Assembly: GCF_004214935.1 (NCBI RefSeq)
Contig: NZ_SFCC01000016.1
Location: 62,001 to 126,000 of the forward strand
Length of the DNA: 64,000 nt
Source: Amycolatopsis suaedae
Lineage (GTDB): Bacteria > Actinomycetota > Actinomycetes > Mycobacteriales > Pseudonocardiaceae
Direction: 5' to 3'
Positions 6,996 to 16,050 of this stretch are shown here, one piece after another (positions within the stretch are counted from its first letter, which is position 1; each line of letters starts with the position of its first letter). Under the pieces are notes generated by a model. The model was not told where the DNA came from and searched no databases. It was given only the letters and a program-made list of their open reading frames with translations. Position numbers and translations under genes: made by a program.

Positions 6996-8168
6996 CTACG
7001 ACACCGCGAGGGCGGCGCCGACCAGGACCAGGCGCAGGGCGCGCTCGGTGGCGTCGGTGACCAGCTCGGCCGCGCGCTCCATCGCCTCGGCCAGCTCGAT
7101 CGGCGCGGCCAGGATGCCGGCGAAGGCGTCGATGCCGGTGTCGTGGGTACGCCGCGCGCCGCGGCCGATGGTGCCAGCCAGCGCGATCACCGGCTTGCCG
7201 TGCCGCTTCGCCCGCCGCGCCACCTCGGCGGGGACCTTGCCGCGGGGCGTCTGGTAGTCGATGGCGCCCTCGGCGGTGAGCACCAGGTCGGCCGCGGCCA
7301 GCCGCGCGTCCAGGTCGACGTGGTCGAGCAGCACGTCGAACCGCGGCAGCAGCCGGGCACCGAGCACCCCGGCCAGCCCGCCGCCCAGCCCGCCGGACGC
7401 CCCCGAGCCGGGCGCCAGCGTCAGGTCGGTGCCGGCGTGGGCGCTGAGCACCTCGGCCCAGCGCAGCATCGCCGTCGACAGCGCCGCGACCTGCTCGGCG
7501 TCGGCGCCCTTCTGCGGGCCGAACACCTCGGCCACGCCGGACTCGCCGGTCAGCACGTTGTGCGGGTTGCAGGCCACCAGCACCTCGGTCCCGGCCAGCC
7601 GGGGGTCCACACCGGACACATCGAGTTCCTTGGCCCGCACCAGGTCGTAACCGTCGTGCCCCAGCTCGTTGCCCGCCTCGTCGAGGATCCGCGCGCCCAG
7701 GGCACGCAACGCGCCCGCGCCGCCGTCACAGGTGCCGGAGTCGCCGCAGCCGACCAGCACCCGCTCGCAGCCCGCGTCCAGCGCGGCGCGGATCAGCTCG
7801 CCGACGCCGTAGGTGGTGGTGAGCCCGGGGTCGCGCCGGTCCCTCGGCACCAGCCGCAGCCCGGCCGCCGCCGCCATCTCCACGACGGCCGTGCGCGGGC
7901 CGTCGCCGCCCAGCACGGCGAAGTGCGACGGGACTCTCTCGCCCACCGGCCCGGTGACCACGACCGGGACCAGCCGCCCGCCGGTCGCCTCGGCGAGCGT
8001 GCGGGCCGATCCCTCGCCGCCGTCGACCAGCGGCACGGTGTCCACAATGGCCCCCGGCACGACCCGCCGCACACCGGCGGCCATGGCGGCGGCGACGTCC
8101 TCGGCGGCCAGCGACTCCTTGAACCCGCTGGGCGCGATCACGAACCGCAGGGGAGTGGTGGTGGTCAT
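6996..8168 (-). CDS. Glycerate kinase (GlxK/GckA family)
   Basis: The protein has 390 residues, typical for the family. It opens with IAPSGFKESLAAEDVA, followed by VPLVDGGEGSART, GCGDSGTCDGGAGALRALGA and PGSGASGGLGGGLAGVLGA, the hallmark Gly-rich segments of class I glycerate kinases. It phosphorylates glycerate to phosphoglycerate, feeding lower glycolysis. It starts 8 nt after the SLC13 transporter gene, so the pair is one operon: import a carboxylate, then phosphorylate glycerate. Which of the 2- or 3-phospho products forms cannot be told here. Confidence 0.92.
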   Translation of the reverse strand: MTTTTPLRFVIAPSGFKESLAAEDVAAAMAAGVRRVVPGAIVDTVPLVDGGEGSARTLAEATGGRLVPVVVTGPVGERVPSHFAVLGGDGPRTAVVEMAAAAGLRLVPRDRRDPGLTTTYGVGELIRAALDAGCERVLVGCGDSGTCDGGAGALRALGARILDEAGNELGHDGYDLVRAKELDVSGVDPRLAGTEVLVACNPHNVLTGESGVAEVFGPQKGADAEQVAALSTAMLRWAEVLSAHAGTDLTLAPGSGASGGLGGGLAGVLGARLLPRFDVLLDHVDLDARLAAADLVLTAEGAIDYQTPRGKVPAEVARRAKRHGKPVIALAGTIGRGARRTHDTGIDAFAGILAAPIELAEAMERAAELVTDATERALRLVLVGAALAVS

Positions 8169-8176
8169 GGTTTCTC

Positions 8177-9652
8177 CTATCGCAGAGCAAGGCCGAACGC
8201 GGGCCAGACGGCCAGCGCGAACCCGAGGACGAGCAGGACGAACAGCGGAGCGAGCACGGCGGAGACCCGCAGCAGGTCGGCCTTGCCGAAGGCCGACGTT
8301 CCGGCGAACATCGCCACCGGCTTGGCCGAGGACGGCATGGTGTGGCAGAAGCCCGCGGCCACGGTGGAGGCGAACGCCAGCGCGACCGGGTTCATCCCGG
8401 CGGCCATCGCCAGCGGCACCACCAGCGGCACGATCACCGACGACCGCGCCGACCGCGACTGCAGCACCAGGTGCGCCGCGGTGCTCACCCCGACGACCAG
8501 TGCCAGCACCGCCAGCGGCGACCCGGCGGCGCCGCCGAACACGGCGTCCCCCAGCCACGCCGCGGCCCCCGAGGTGCTCAGTGCCGCACCCAGCACCGTC
8601 GTGGTGGTCATGAACAGCAGCAGCGACCACGGCACCGCGTCCACCGCGTCGGACACCGTCACCGTCCCCACTTTCGGAGCGGTGACCAGCACGGCACCGA
8701 GCAACGCCACCAGCGCGGGGGACAGGTTGTGCACCGACTCGGTGCACCACAGCAGCACCACCCCGGCCAGCACGGCCAGCGCCCGCCACTGCGCACCGGT
8801 GAGCGGCCCGCGGACGCCGACGCCGGTCGCGGCGGCGAGCTGGTCGGCGTCCAGCCGCAGGGGCCGGACCCGCGTGGCGCGGTCGGTGAACAGCAGCAGC
8901 ACCAGCTCGGCTGCCAGGTGGGAGCTGACCACGGCGAACGGCAGCCCGAGCAGCAGCCACCAGCCGTAGGAGATCCCGCTGCCGGTGAGCGTGGCGAGCA
9001 CCGTGCTGGTGATCACGTGCGCACCGGCGCCGATCAGGCTCGCCACCGCCGACAGCAGGATCACCGTCGGGAACGTCAGCGCCAGCGCCTTGACCAGCTT
9101 CGGCCGGTCCGCCAGCGCCGTGGCCAGCGCCAGGAACACCGGCAGCGCCAGCGCGGCTCGCCCTGAGGTCGCCGGGACGGCCAGCGCGGTGCCGACCAGC
9201 GCCGCCGTGACCAGGTGGACGAGCCGGCGTGGCGACCGGGCGCGGGCACACAGCAGGATGGCCGCCCGCGTCGGCAGCCCGGTCGCCGTCAGTCCCGCCG
9301 CCAGGGCGAACGCGGCGATGAGCAGCCAGATGGTCTCCCCGCCCAGTGCGGCGAACAGGTCACCCGAGCTGAGCACACCGGCCAGCACCAGCGCGACGGC
9401 CGCGGCCAGCCCGACGAACGTGTCGTCGACCTTGCCCGACAGCCACGCCAGCACCGCGGCGGCGAACACCACCAGGGTGATCTTCCCGGCATGCGGCAGG
9501 CCGGACTGCGGCCCCGGCAGCAGGGCGTAGAGCAGTCCGAGCGCACCGGCGAACGCCGCCAGCGGTACGAGCCAGCGGTGCACCGTCCGATGCGGACGCC
9601 GCGGCTGTACCGGCCGGGGCAGCGGCTGGGTGGCGTAGGCGGTCCTGGTCAT
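8177..9652 (-). CDS. SLC13/DASS-type anion transporter
   Basis: The protein has 491 residues and about 12 hydrophobic segments. KVDDTFVGLAAAVALVLAG and the two half-repeats (GGETIWLLIAAFALAAG and SLLLFMTTTTVLGAALSTSG) match the citrate/dicarboxylate SLC13 fold. The C-terminal segment CHTMPSSAKPVAMFAG replaces the usual SNT-type motif. It lies just upstream of glycerate kinase, so glycerate or a related hydroxy-acid is a likely substrate (inference). A -10-like CACTCT 7 nt before the ATG and the absence of a ribosome site suggest leaderless initiation. Response-regulator-type repeats lie directly upstream. Confidence 0.83.
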   Translation of the reverse strand: MTRTAYATQPLPRPVQPRRPHRTVHRWLVPLAAFAGALGLLYALLPGPQSGLPHAGKITLVVFAAAVLAWLSGKVDDTFVGLAAAVALVLAGVLSSGDLFAALGGETIWLLIAAFALAAGLTATGLPTRAAILLCARARSPRRLVHLVTAALVGTALAVPATSGRAALALPVFLALATALADRPKLVKALALTFPTVILLSAVASLIGAGAHVITSTVLATLTGSGISYGWWLLLGLPFAVVSSHLAAELVLLLFTDRATRVRPLRLDADQLAAATGVGVRGPLTGAQWRALAVLAGVVLLWCTESVHNLSPALVALLGAVLVTAPKVGTVTVSDAVDAVPWSLLLFMTTTTVLGAALSTSGAAAWLGDAVFGGAAGSPLAVLALVVGVSTAAHLVLQSRSARSSVIVPLVVPLAMAAGMNPVALAFASTVAAGFCHTMPSSAKPVAMFAGTSAFGKADLLRVSAVLAPLFVLLVLGFALAVWPAFGLALR

Positions 9653-9668
9653 GGAAACCAGAGTGCGG

Positions 9669-9717
9669 CCGGCTGCTGAACCACCCGTGAATCGCAGATG
9701 AGGTGGTCTTCATCTGC
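9669..9717 (-). promoter_or_regulatory. 11-bp direct repeats and dyad upstream of the SLC13 gene
   Basis: On the plus strand, three consecutive 11-mers (9669-9679, 9680-9690, 9691-9701) each end in TGA: ctgctga, cccgtga and cagatga. Helix-phased 11-bp repeats are the usual target layout for OmpR-type response regulators. The last copy also forms a perfect dyad GCAGATGA / TCATCTGC (9694-9701 and 9710-9717). The site lies between the response regulator gene and the transporter start, so direct control of the transporter-kinase operon is inferred. Confidence 0.55.
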
Positions 9718-9724
9718 CCGCCGG

Positions 9725-10384
9725 TCAGGCCAGCCGGTAACCCATCCCCCGCACGGTGGCGATGCGGTCCTGGCCGATCTTGCGCCGCAGCGTGCGGACG
9801 TAGACGTCGACCACATTGGACCCCGGGTCGAAGTCGTAGCCCCACACGTGGGACAGGATCTGCTCGCGGGACAGTACCTGCCCCGGGTGACGCAGGAACA
9901 GCTCCAGCAGGGAGAACTCACGGGCGGTGAGGTCGGTGGTGCCCTCGGAGGTCTGTGCCCGCCTGGTACGCAGGTCCAGCGAGATTCCGTTGTGCCGCAA
10001 CACCGTCAGCTCCGGTGCGGCACCGGAGGAGCGCAGCCGCAGCCGTACCCGGGCCAGCAGTTCCTCGAACCGGAACGGTTTGGTCATGTAGTCGTCGGCG
10101 CCGCCCTCCAGCCCGGCGACCGTGTCACCGACCGAGTCGCGGGCGGTGAGGATGATCACCGGCGTCGACACGCCGGACCGGCGCATGGCCTGCAGCACGG
10201 CGAAACCGTCCCGTTTGGGCAGTCCGAGGTCGAGCACCACCAGGTCGAACTCGCCACCGACGGCGTTGGCCAGCGCCGAGTCGCCGTCGGCCACCACCGT
10301 CGTGGTGAATCCGTTGGCGCGCAGTCCTTTCTCGACGAATGACGCGATACGCTGCTCGTCCTCGGCGATCAGGATCCGGCTCAC
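9725..10384 (-). CDS. OmpR-family response regulator
   Basis: The protein has 219 residues. The receiver domain has acidic pair AEDE (residues 8-10), phospho-acceptor Asp52 in VVLDLGLP, the Thr in ILTARD and Lys in MTKPF. The winged-helix output domain ends in the canonical VVDVYVRTLRRKIG ... VRGMGYRLA. The GTG start overlaps the kinase stop (GTGA). The neighbouring genes suggest that it regulates the downstream SLC13-glycerate kinase operon. Confidence 0.92.
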   Translation of the reverse strand: MSRILIAEDEQRIASFVEKGLRANGFTTTVVADGDSALANAVGGEFDLVVLDLGLPKRDGFAVLQAMRRSGVSTPVIILTARDSVGDTVAGLEGGADDYMTKPFRFEELLARVRLRLRSSGAAPELTVLRHNGISLDLRTRRAQTSEGTTDLTAREFSLLELFLRHPGQVLSREQILSHVWGYDFDPGSNVVDVYVRTLRRKIGQDRIATVRGMGYRLA

Positions 10385-11859
10385 GAAGGTGTCACCTCTT
10401 CCAGTACGCCGGCCGGGGCGGCCGGTAGTTCGATGCCGAACGTCGCGCCCGCGCCCGGTTCGGACAGGATGCGGACCCGGCCGTGGTGGGCGTCGGCGAT
10501 GGCCTTGACGATGGCCAGGCCCAGGCCGGCGCCCGCGCTGCCGCGGGCCGAGGACTCGCCGCGCTTGAACCGCTCGAACAGCTTCGGCGCCTCCTCCGGC
10601 GACACCCCGGGCCCGGTGTCGGTCACCCAGAACGACACCGCGCCCCGGGTCAGCGCCGACCCGATCCGGATGGCGGCGCCCTCCTCGGTGTGCTGCACGG
10701 CGTTCTGGGCAAGCTGGAGCACCGCCTGGGTGACCCGCTGCGGGTCCAGCCACGCCTCGCCCTCGCCGATCGCCTCCAGTGTCCAGTCGCGGGTGGCGAT
10801 GGCCCTGGCGTTGGCGTAGAGGTCGGAGGTGAGGTCGGGCACGGACGTCCACTCCGGACTGACGAAGTCGGGCTGGCCGGCCTTGGCCAGCAGGAGCAGG
10901 TCGTTGACGATGCGGGCCATGCGGTCGAGCTCGTCGGTGCACAGGCGCACCACCTCGGCCCGTTCGGCCGGGTCGTCGCCGAGCAGTTCCAGGTGACCGC
11001 GGACGATGGTGATCGGGGTACGCAGCTCGTGCCCGGCGTCGTCGAGGAACTCCTGCCGGGTGCGGAACGCGGTCTCCAGCCGGTCCAGCATGGCGTTGAA
11101 CTGCTCGGCGAGCGCGGCGATGTCGTCGCGGCCGTCGACCGGGATGCGGTGGGTGAGGTCGTCCTCGGTCAGGCGGGCCGCGGCCATCCGGACCGTCCGG
11201 ACGGGAGCGAGGATCTGCCCGGCGGCGAACCAGGAGATGCCCGCGCCCAGCACCAGCGCGACCAGGCCGATGCCGATCAGCGTGCGCACGGTCTTGGCGG
11301 CCTCGGCCTGCGCCGCGTCGGTGAAGTACCCGCTGATGAACCAGCCGACCGGATGGCCGCCGCTGCCCGGTGGCAGCACGTCCACCCTGGACCAGCGCAG
11401 CTCGCCCGCGGTCGTGGACACCGTGCCGATCGAGGCGGGCGCGGTGATGATCTGCTCGACCGGCACGTCGACGCCCTTGCCCGCGGAGCCCTGGCTGAAG
11501 CTGCGCAGCCCGGCGGGTGTGGCCACCGCGCCGGTGAGCACCTCGGCGGGGTCGGTGTACTGGGTGGCCAGGTGCCGCTTCAGGACCGTCTCCGGGTCCC
11601 GCAGCGGCTGGCCGGTCACCGGGTCGTTGCCGTTGCTGGCGAACTGCCGGAACTCCTCGGCGTCCTGCTCCAGGCTGCGGTTGACGCGGTCGTCCACGGC
11701 GTCGTACTCGAACTCGGCGACCAGCAGCACCAGCGCGGTCAGGCCGGCGGCCATGACCAGGACGAACCACCCCATGATGCGGACCCGCGCCGGGATCCGG
11801 GTGCCGGGACGGCGGGGTCGTTCAGCCGTCGTCATCGCCACCGTCATCGTCGTCGTCAT
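10381..11859 (-). CDS. Sensor histidine kinase with extracytoplasmic sensor and HAMP domain
   Basis: The protein has up to 492 residues. TM1 is at about 29-49, an extracytoplasmic sensor region of about 140 residues follows, TM2 is at about 192-213, then HAMP to about 266. The H-box FLDDAGHELRTPI carries His277; N-box QLAQNAVQH and G-boxes DTGPGV and GAGLGLAIV are present. Three in-frame ATGs (11859, 11847, 11835) all fall inside the upstream small gene, so the start is uncertain and translation is probably coupled. The signal is unknown; nearby genes suggest an external carboxylate. Confidence 0.9.
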   Translation of the reverse strand: MTTTMTVAMTTAERPRRPGTRIPARVRIMGWFVLVMAAGLTALVLLVAEFEYDAVDDRVNRSLEQDAEEFRQFASNGNDPVTGQPLRDPETVLKRHLATQYTDPAEVLTGAVATPAGLRSFSQGSAGKGVDVPVEQIITAPASIGTVSTTAGELRWSRVDVLPPGSGGHPVGWFISGYFTDAAQAEAAKTVRTLIGIGLVALVLGAGISWFAAGQILAPVRTVRMAAARLTEDDLTHRIPVDGRDDIAALAEQFNAMLDRLETAFRTRQEFLDDAGHELRTPITIVRGHLELLGDDPAERAEVVRLCTDELDRMARIVNDLLLLAKAGQPDFVSPEWTSVPDLTSDLYANARAIATRDWTLEAIGEGEAWLDPQRVTQAVLQLAQNAVQHTEEGAAIRIGSALTRGAVSFWVTDTGPGVSPEEAPKLFERFKRGESSARGSAGAGLGLAIVKAIADAHHGRVRILSEPGAGATFGIELPAAPAGVLEEVTPS

Positions 11860-12103
11860 CGTCGACCGGCGGGGGTGGCGGCAGCACGGTGCGCGGGGGA
11901 GGGGCAGGGCTGGACGTCGAGGTGCTCGGTGGGGGCGGCGGACCGGAGGTCACGGTGGACGGTGCCGGGCCAGCCGACTCACCGATGCGCACCGTGGGCG
12001 GCTGCTTCGGCGGTTCCGGGTCGGCGAGCAGCAGCGCCACGACGGCGCCGACCGGCAGGGCGAGCGCGGCCACCAGCGCGAGGATCCGCGGTGTGCGACT
12101 CAT
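11822..12103 (-). CDS. Small single-pass, Pro-rich protein with poly-Asp tail
   Basis: The protein has 93 residues from ATG 12103, which has GGAGG 9 nt upstream; a GTG at 12112 is also possible. One membrane or signal-anchor segment (ILALVAALALPVGAVVALLLA) is followed by a Pro/Ser/Thr-rich, presumably external stretch and a C-terminus of 12 Asp in 15 residues. It overlaps the histidine kinase gene, so it is co-expressed with the two-component system. I do not recognise the family. The acidic tail could bind Ca2+ or other cations and act as an accessory sensor, but this is a guess. Confidence 0.7.
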   Translation of the reverse strand: MSRTPRILALVAALALPVGAVVALLLADPEPPKQPPTVRIGESAGPAPSTVTSGPPPPPSTSTSSPAPPPRTVLPPPPPVDDDDDDDGGDDDG

Positions 12104-12245
12104 GTGCTCCACCCTCCACCCGGCACGAAAGAGCCGGATGAAGTGATGATGAGGAAACTTTCATGATCGCGCCACCGGGAAGCACGTGAAGGCCACCTTC
12201 ACCACGTGAGACGTCAGGGTCCCGGCAAAGTCGGGCGCCGGGGTG

Positions 12246-12292
12246 AGCAAGGGAGCTTTACTAGCGAAGAAGGGAAGTAAAGCTCCCTTGCT
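12246..12292. repeat. Perfect 17-bp inverted repeat with 13-nt spacer
   Basis: AGCAAGGGAGCTTTACT (12246-12262) is exactly complementary to 12276-12292. It forms a long hairpin without a following T-tract, inside the gene-free block. No gene ends close by on the plus strand, so a terminator role is doubtful. Confidence 0.85.
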
Positions 12293-12714
12293 GCCTTACG
12301 GGTGTGGCTGGTGGGGCTGCCGTGACTGGCGATGCCAGCGGGACACCTGGGATCGCGTGAAAGCCGAGTTCCTCTCGCCAGACGTGATGAAGGTGGCCTT
12401 CACCTACCTGACGCGAACCCGTCACGCGGGCACACCTGTCACACCGGCACCAGCCAGCACACCCACCCCACCCGTCGCCACGAACGAGACAACACCCCCG
12501 CACCCCGCCGCCACCAACGGCACCATACTTGCGCGACACGCAACCACAGCACCCCTGCCGACGGCCCCAGGCCGACGCTGCCCACGACTTTGCCGGGGCC
12601 CTGGCGTCTGATGCCGTGAAGGTGGCTTTCACGAACATCCCGCCCCGCCGTCGCGGCCTCACCAGTCACACCCGGCCCAGCAGACGCAGCCGTCACCACG
12701 AAAGAGACCCAGCA

Positions 12715-12768
12715 AAGTTCCCCAATGTGGCATTGGGGAACTTGAACTCCCCCAATGCCACATTGGGG
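12715..12768. repeat. Paired CCCCAATG palindromes
   Basis: AAGTTCCCCAATG, a TGG loop and CATTGGGGAACTT form a perfect 13-bp stem (12715-12743). The 19-mer 12720-12738 recurs as an exact reverse complement at 12750-12768. The segment can therefore fold as two small hairpins or one larger one. It is non-coding. Confidence 0.85.
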
Positions 12769-12850
12769 ACACACAGCACCCGGACTTTGCCGGAACCCTG
12801 ACGTCAGACGTGGTGAAGGTGGACTTCACGTGCCGTGGGCCGTTGGTGCG

Positions 12851-14311
<1,461 letters not shown>

Positions 14312-14360
14312 CAGGATTCTCCGATCGTGCTCGAATGGCCAGGACGGTGGCGGGAACGAA

Positions 14361-14391
14361 GAAAGGGCACCTCCTGGGTCAGGAGGCGCCC
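14361..14391 (-). terminator. Riboswitch-controlled intrinsic terminator
   Basis: GGGCGCCTCCT, the loop GACCC and AGGAGGTGCCC form an 11-bp stem with one G-T pair, followed by TTTCTTCGTTC. It lies 50 nt before the ahcY start. Its 5' arm contains the bases that would pair in the riboswitch pseudoknot, so the two structures exclude each other. Confidence 0.85.
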
Positions 14392-14453
14392 TTGTCGATC
14401 GGGATCCGGGCCGAGCGTGGCGGGCGGTGCCCGTCGCAGCGCCTCTCGGCCCC
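14361..14453 (-). promoter_or_regulatory. SAH riboswitch with terminator expression platform
   Basis: On the minus strand, P1 pairs GGCCGAG (14451-14445) with CTCGGCC (14415-14409). Between them lie GGCGCTGCGACGGGCA and GCCCGCCACG, matching the conserved core of SAH riboswitches (GCGCUGC.ACGG ... CCCGCCA.GCUCGG). GAGGCGC (14445-14439) can form the P4 pseudoknot with GCGCCTC (14389-14383). Those same bases form the 5' arm of a terminator (14361-14391). SAH binding should therefore block the terminator and switch ahcY on, as expected for this ON riboswitch class. The fold is by inspection; no covariance search was run. Confidence 0.88.
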
Positions 14454-14498
14454 GGTACGGCCAGGGTGTCAAAGCCGCGCGTCGGCTGTCAACGTGAC

Positions 14499-14939
14499 TC
14501 AGGGCAGGTTCGAGTCACCGCCGAGGTTGTCCACCATGCGCCGCAGGACGTTCACCGTGGTGACGTAGTCGGTGGTGCTGATGTGCGCGTGGATCCGGTC
14601 CAGTGCGTCCGCGGTGTGTGCCTTCGCCCGTGCCCGGCCGGCTTCGCCCGCCTCGGTCAGGCGCAGCGTCCCGGTGTCGGCGAGCCAGCCGCGGTCGACC
14701 AGATTGCCGGCGACGGCGGTGAAGTCGGTGTCGGCGAAGCCGGCCAGCCGCTCGGCGAGCGTCGCCCTGGTCCAGGTTCCGGGCGACGCGGCCACCTGGT
14801 TGAGGACCCACCAGTGCGGCTGGGTGAGGTCCTCCCTGGCCAGCGCGGCCCGGATGTGGCCGATGACGGCGCGGTGCGCCACGCCGGTCCAGTATCCGGC
14901 CGGCTGACCGGCGATCTCGGCGTCGGGGTAACTCCTCAT
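14499..14939 (-). CDS. MarR family transcriptional regulator
   Basis: The protein has 146 residues. HWWVLNQVAASPGTWTRATL and AERLAG ... FTAVAGNLVDRGWL form a winged helix with the MarR layout, and RLTEAGEAGRARAKAH matches the recognition wing and following helix. A TAGCGT box (14947-14952) lies 7 nt before the ATG with no ribosome site, so initiation is probably leaderless. CAGCTT-GGTT-CAGCTT direct repeats just upstream could be its operator. Nothing nearby is obviously co-regulated. Confidence 0.82.
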   Translation of the reverse strand: MRSYPDAEIAGQPAGYWTGVAHRAVIGHIRAALAREDLTQPHWWVLNQVAASPGTWTRATLAERLAGFADTDFTAVAGNLVDRGWLADTGTLRLTEAGEAGRARAKAHTADALDRIHAHISTTDYVTTVNVLRRMVDNLGGDSNLP

Positions 14940-14996
14940 ACCGGCGACGCTAGAAGCTGAACCAAGCTGGAGGTCAACTGTCCCGCCAGCGTGCCG

Positions 14997-16043
14997 TCAC
15001 AGCACCACGTTGCCCAGCTCGAGGCGAGCCGAGTTCACCGCGGTGGTGAGTTCCTCCATCTTCCTGGTCGCCACGGCGAGGATGTCGGCCTGGCCGCGGT
15101 GGTAGCTGGTGGCGATCTCGCTCCACGGGTCGCCCGACCTGTCCCGAGCCGTCTCGCCGTTCGTCTCCTTCTTCGGGGTCACCGCGCCGAGGACGGTGGT
15201 CCACACCTCGTCCATCAGTGCCTTCGTTATCACCCCGGGCGGTCCGGCCAGCCAGGCAGGCAGTTTGTCGAAGATCTTTCCCTTCACCTCGCCGGCGATG
15301 AACGCGATGGCGAACGCGAGAGCCGACCCGTCGGATTCTTTCGGCAGTTTGCTGTCGAAGGCCTTGATCACGTCTCCGGTCGACCGGTTGAGGGAATCCC
15401 TGGTCTTCGCGATGGTCACCGTGTATTCGGCCAGGGCGGGAAGGAACCGGCCGTTGAGTATCTCCGGGATCTTGGCGAGAATGTCCGCGGCCTCGCCGGC
15501 CAGCATCTCGAACGTGCCGCCGTTGTGCCCCTTCCAGCCGTCCTCGGGAACCCCGGTGATCTGGTGGTTGAAATCGTCGGTGCTCCATTTCGCGGCGGCC
15601 AGCCCCATGGCGGCCCTCTTGAACAGGGCGTCCGGTCTCTCGACCTTCTGGGTGGACACCGCGCTCTGATAGCCGAAGAACGGGGAGAACTCCCAGCGTT
15701 CGATCACCGATTCGTACGGGTAGTAGTGCGCGACGTTCCAGCCGGGAAGCCTGCCGTTCCGGTCCGGCATGGTCGACGGGTCGTGCTCGTTGGGCGGCGG
15801 CGGGGACGTTTCGGTCTTCAGCGTCGGGATGTTGCAGTCCTGCTCCGAACGGACCCCCTCCTCGTCGATGACGGTGCGCGCGCCGATGTGCTCCTCGGGA
15901 TAGAGCAGCCACTCGATCCACGAGCCGAGCTCGGGCGCCGCGGCGAGCTTCTCGTTGCCGAGGAGATTGACGTCCGGGCGGCCCAGGTAGCCGAGGTACT
16001 CGGCACGCCGGGGCTTGCCGTCCCGATTCGGGGGTGGAGTCAT
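14997..16043 (-). CDS. Hypothetical protein, probable type VII secretion-associated partner
   Basis: The protein has 348 residues with no signal peptide or membrane segment. The N-terminal half is Trp/Tyr/Pro-rich (GSWIEWLLYPEEHIGA, NVAHYYPYESVIERW). The C-terminal half is largely helical, with a repeated WS.DDFN / WSEIATSYHRGQADILAVATRKMEEL pattern suggestive of ESX-type helical hairpins. It starts 7 nt after the small EspC/WXG-like gene and has GAGG before the ATG, so the two form an operon. I do not recognise a catalytic or toxin domain. The type VII link is inferred from its partner. Confidence 0.6.
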   Translation of the reverse strand: MTPPPNRDGKPRRAEYLGYLGRPDVNLLGNEKLAAAPELGSWIEWLLYPEEHIGARTVIDEEGVRSEQDCNIPTLKTETSPPPPNEHDPSTMPDRNGRLPGWNVAHYYPYESVIERWEFSPFFGYQSAVSTQKVERPDALFKRAAMGLAAAKWSTDDFNHQITGVPEDGWKGHNGGTFEMLAGEAADILAKIPEILNGRFLPALAEYTVTIAKTRDSLNRSTGDVIKAFDSKLPKESDGSALAFAIAFIAGEVKGKIFDKLPAWLAGPPGVITKALMDEVWTTVLGAVTPKKETNGETARDRSGDPWSEIATSYHRGQADILAVATRKMEELTTAVNSARLELGNVVL

Positions 16044-16050
16044 GGTGACC

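Larger units (their letters stand above)
12180..12837. mobile_element. Gene-free element bounded by inverted GTGAAGG...GGCAAAGTC ends
   Basis: The stretch 12104-12850 contains no credible gene. Its left end (12180-12240) reads AAGCACGTGAAGGCCACC, then TTCACCACGTGAGACGTC, then AGGGTCCCGGCAAAGTC. The right end (12776-12834), read on the minus strand, is nearly the same for about 57 bp, with roughly six mismatches and one indel. Two further right-type remnants lie near 12378-12405 and 12583-12632, so copies may be nested. The cargo holds strong palindromes but no transposase. This looks MITE-like, but mobility is inferred from structure alone. Confidence 0.55.

Noticed and set aside
6996..9251. 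751-codon minus-strand frame joining transporter sequence to glycerate kinase
   Set aside because: Only the part from ATG 8168 is kinase-like; the upstream part is the transporter gene read in the wrong frame.
12243..12801. Small open frames inside the 12.2-12.8 kb repeat block
   Set aside because: They are built from palindromic repeats, have Pro/Thr/His-rich sequence unlike neighbouring genes, and lack ribosome sites.
14505..14525. tRNA-like TTCGAGTC segment
   Set aside because: It is the 3' end of the MarR gene; no acceptor or anticodon arms can be formed around it.
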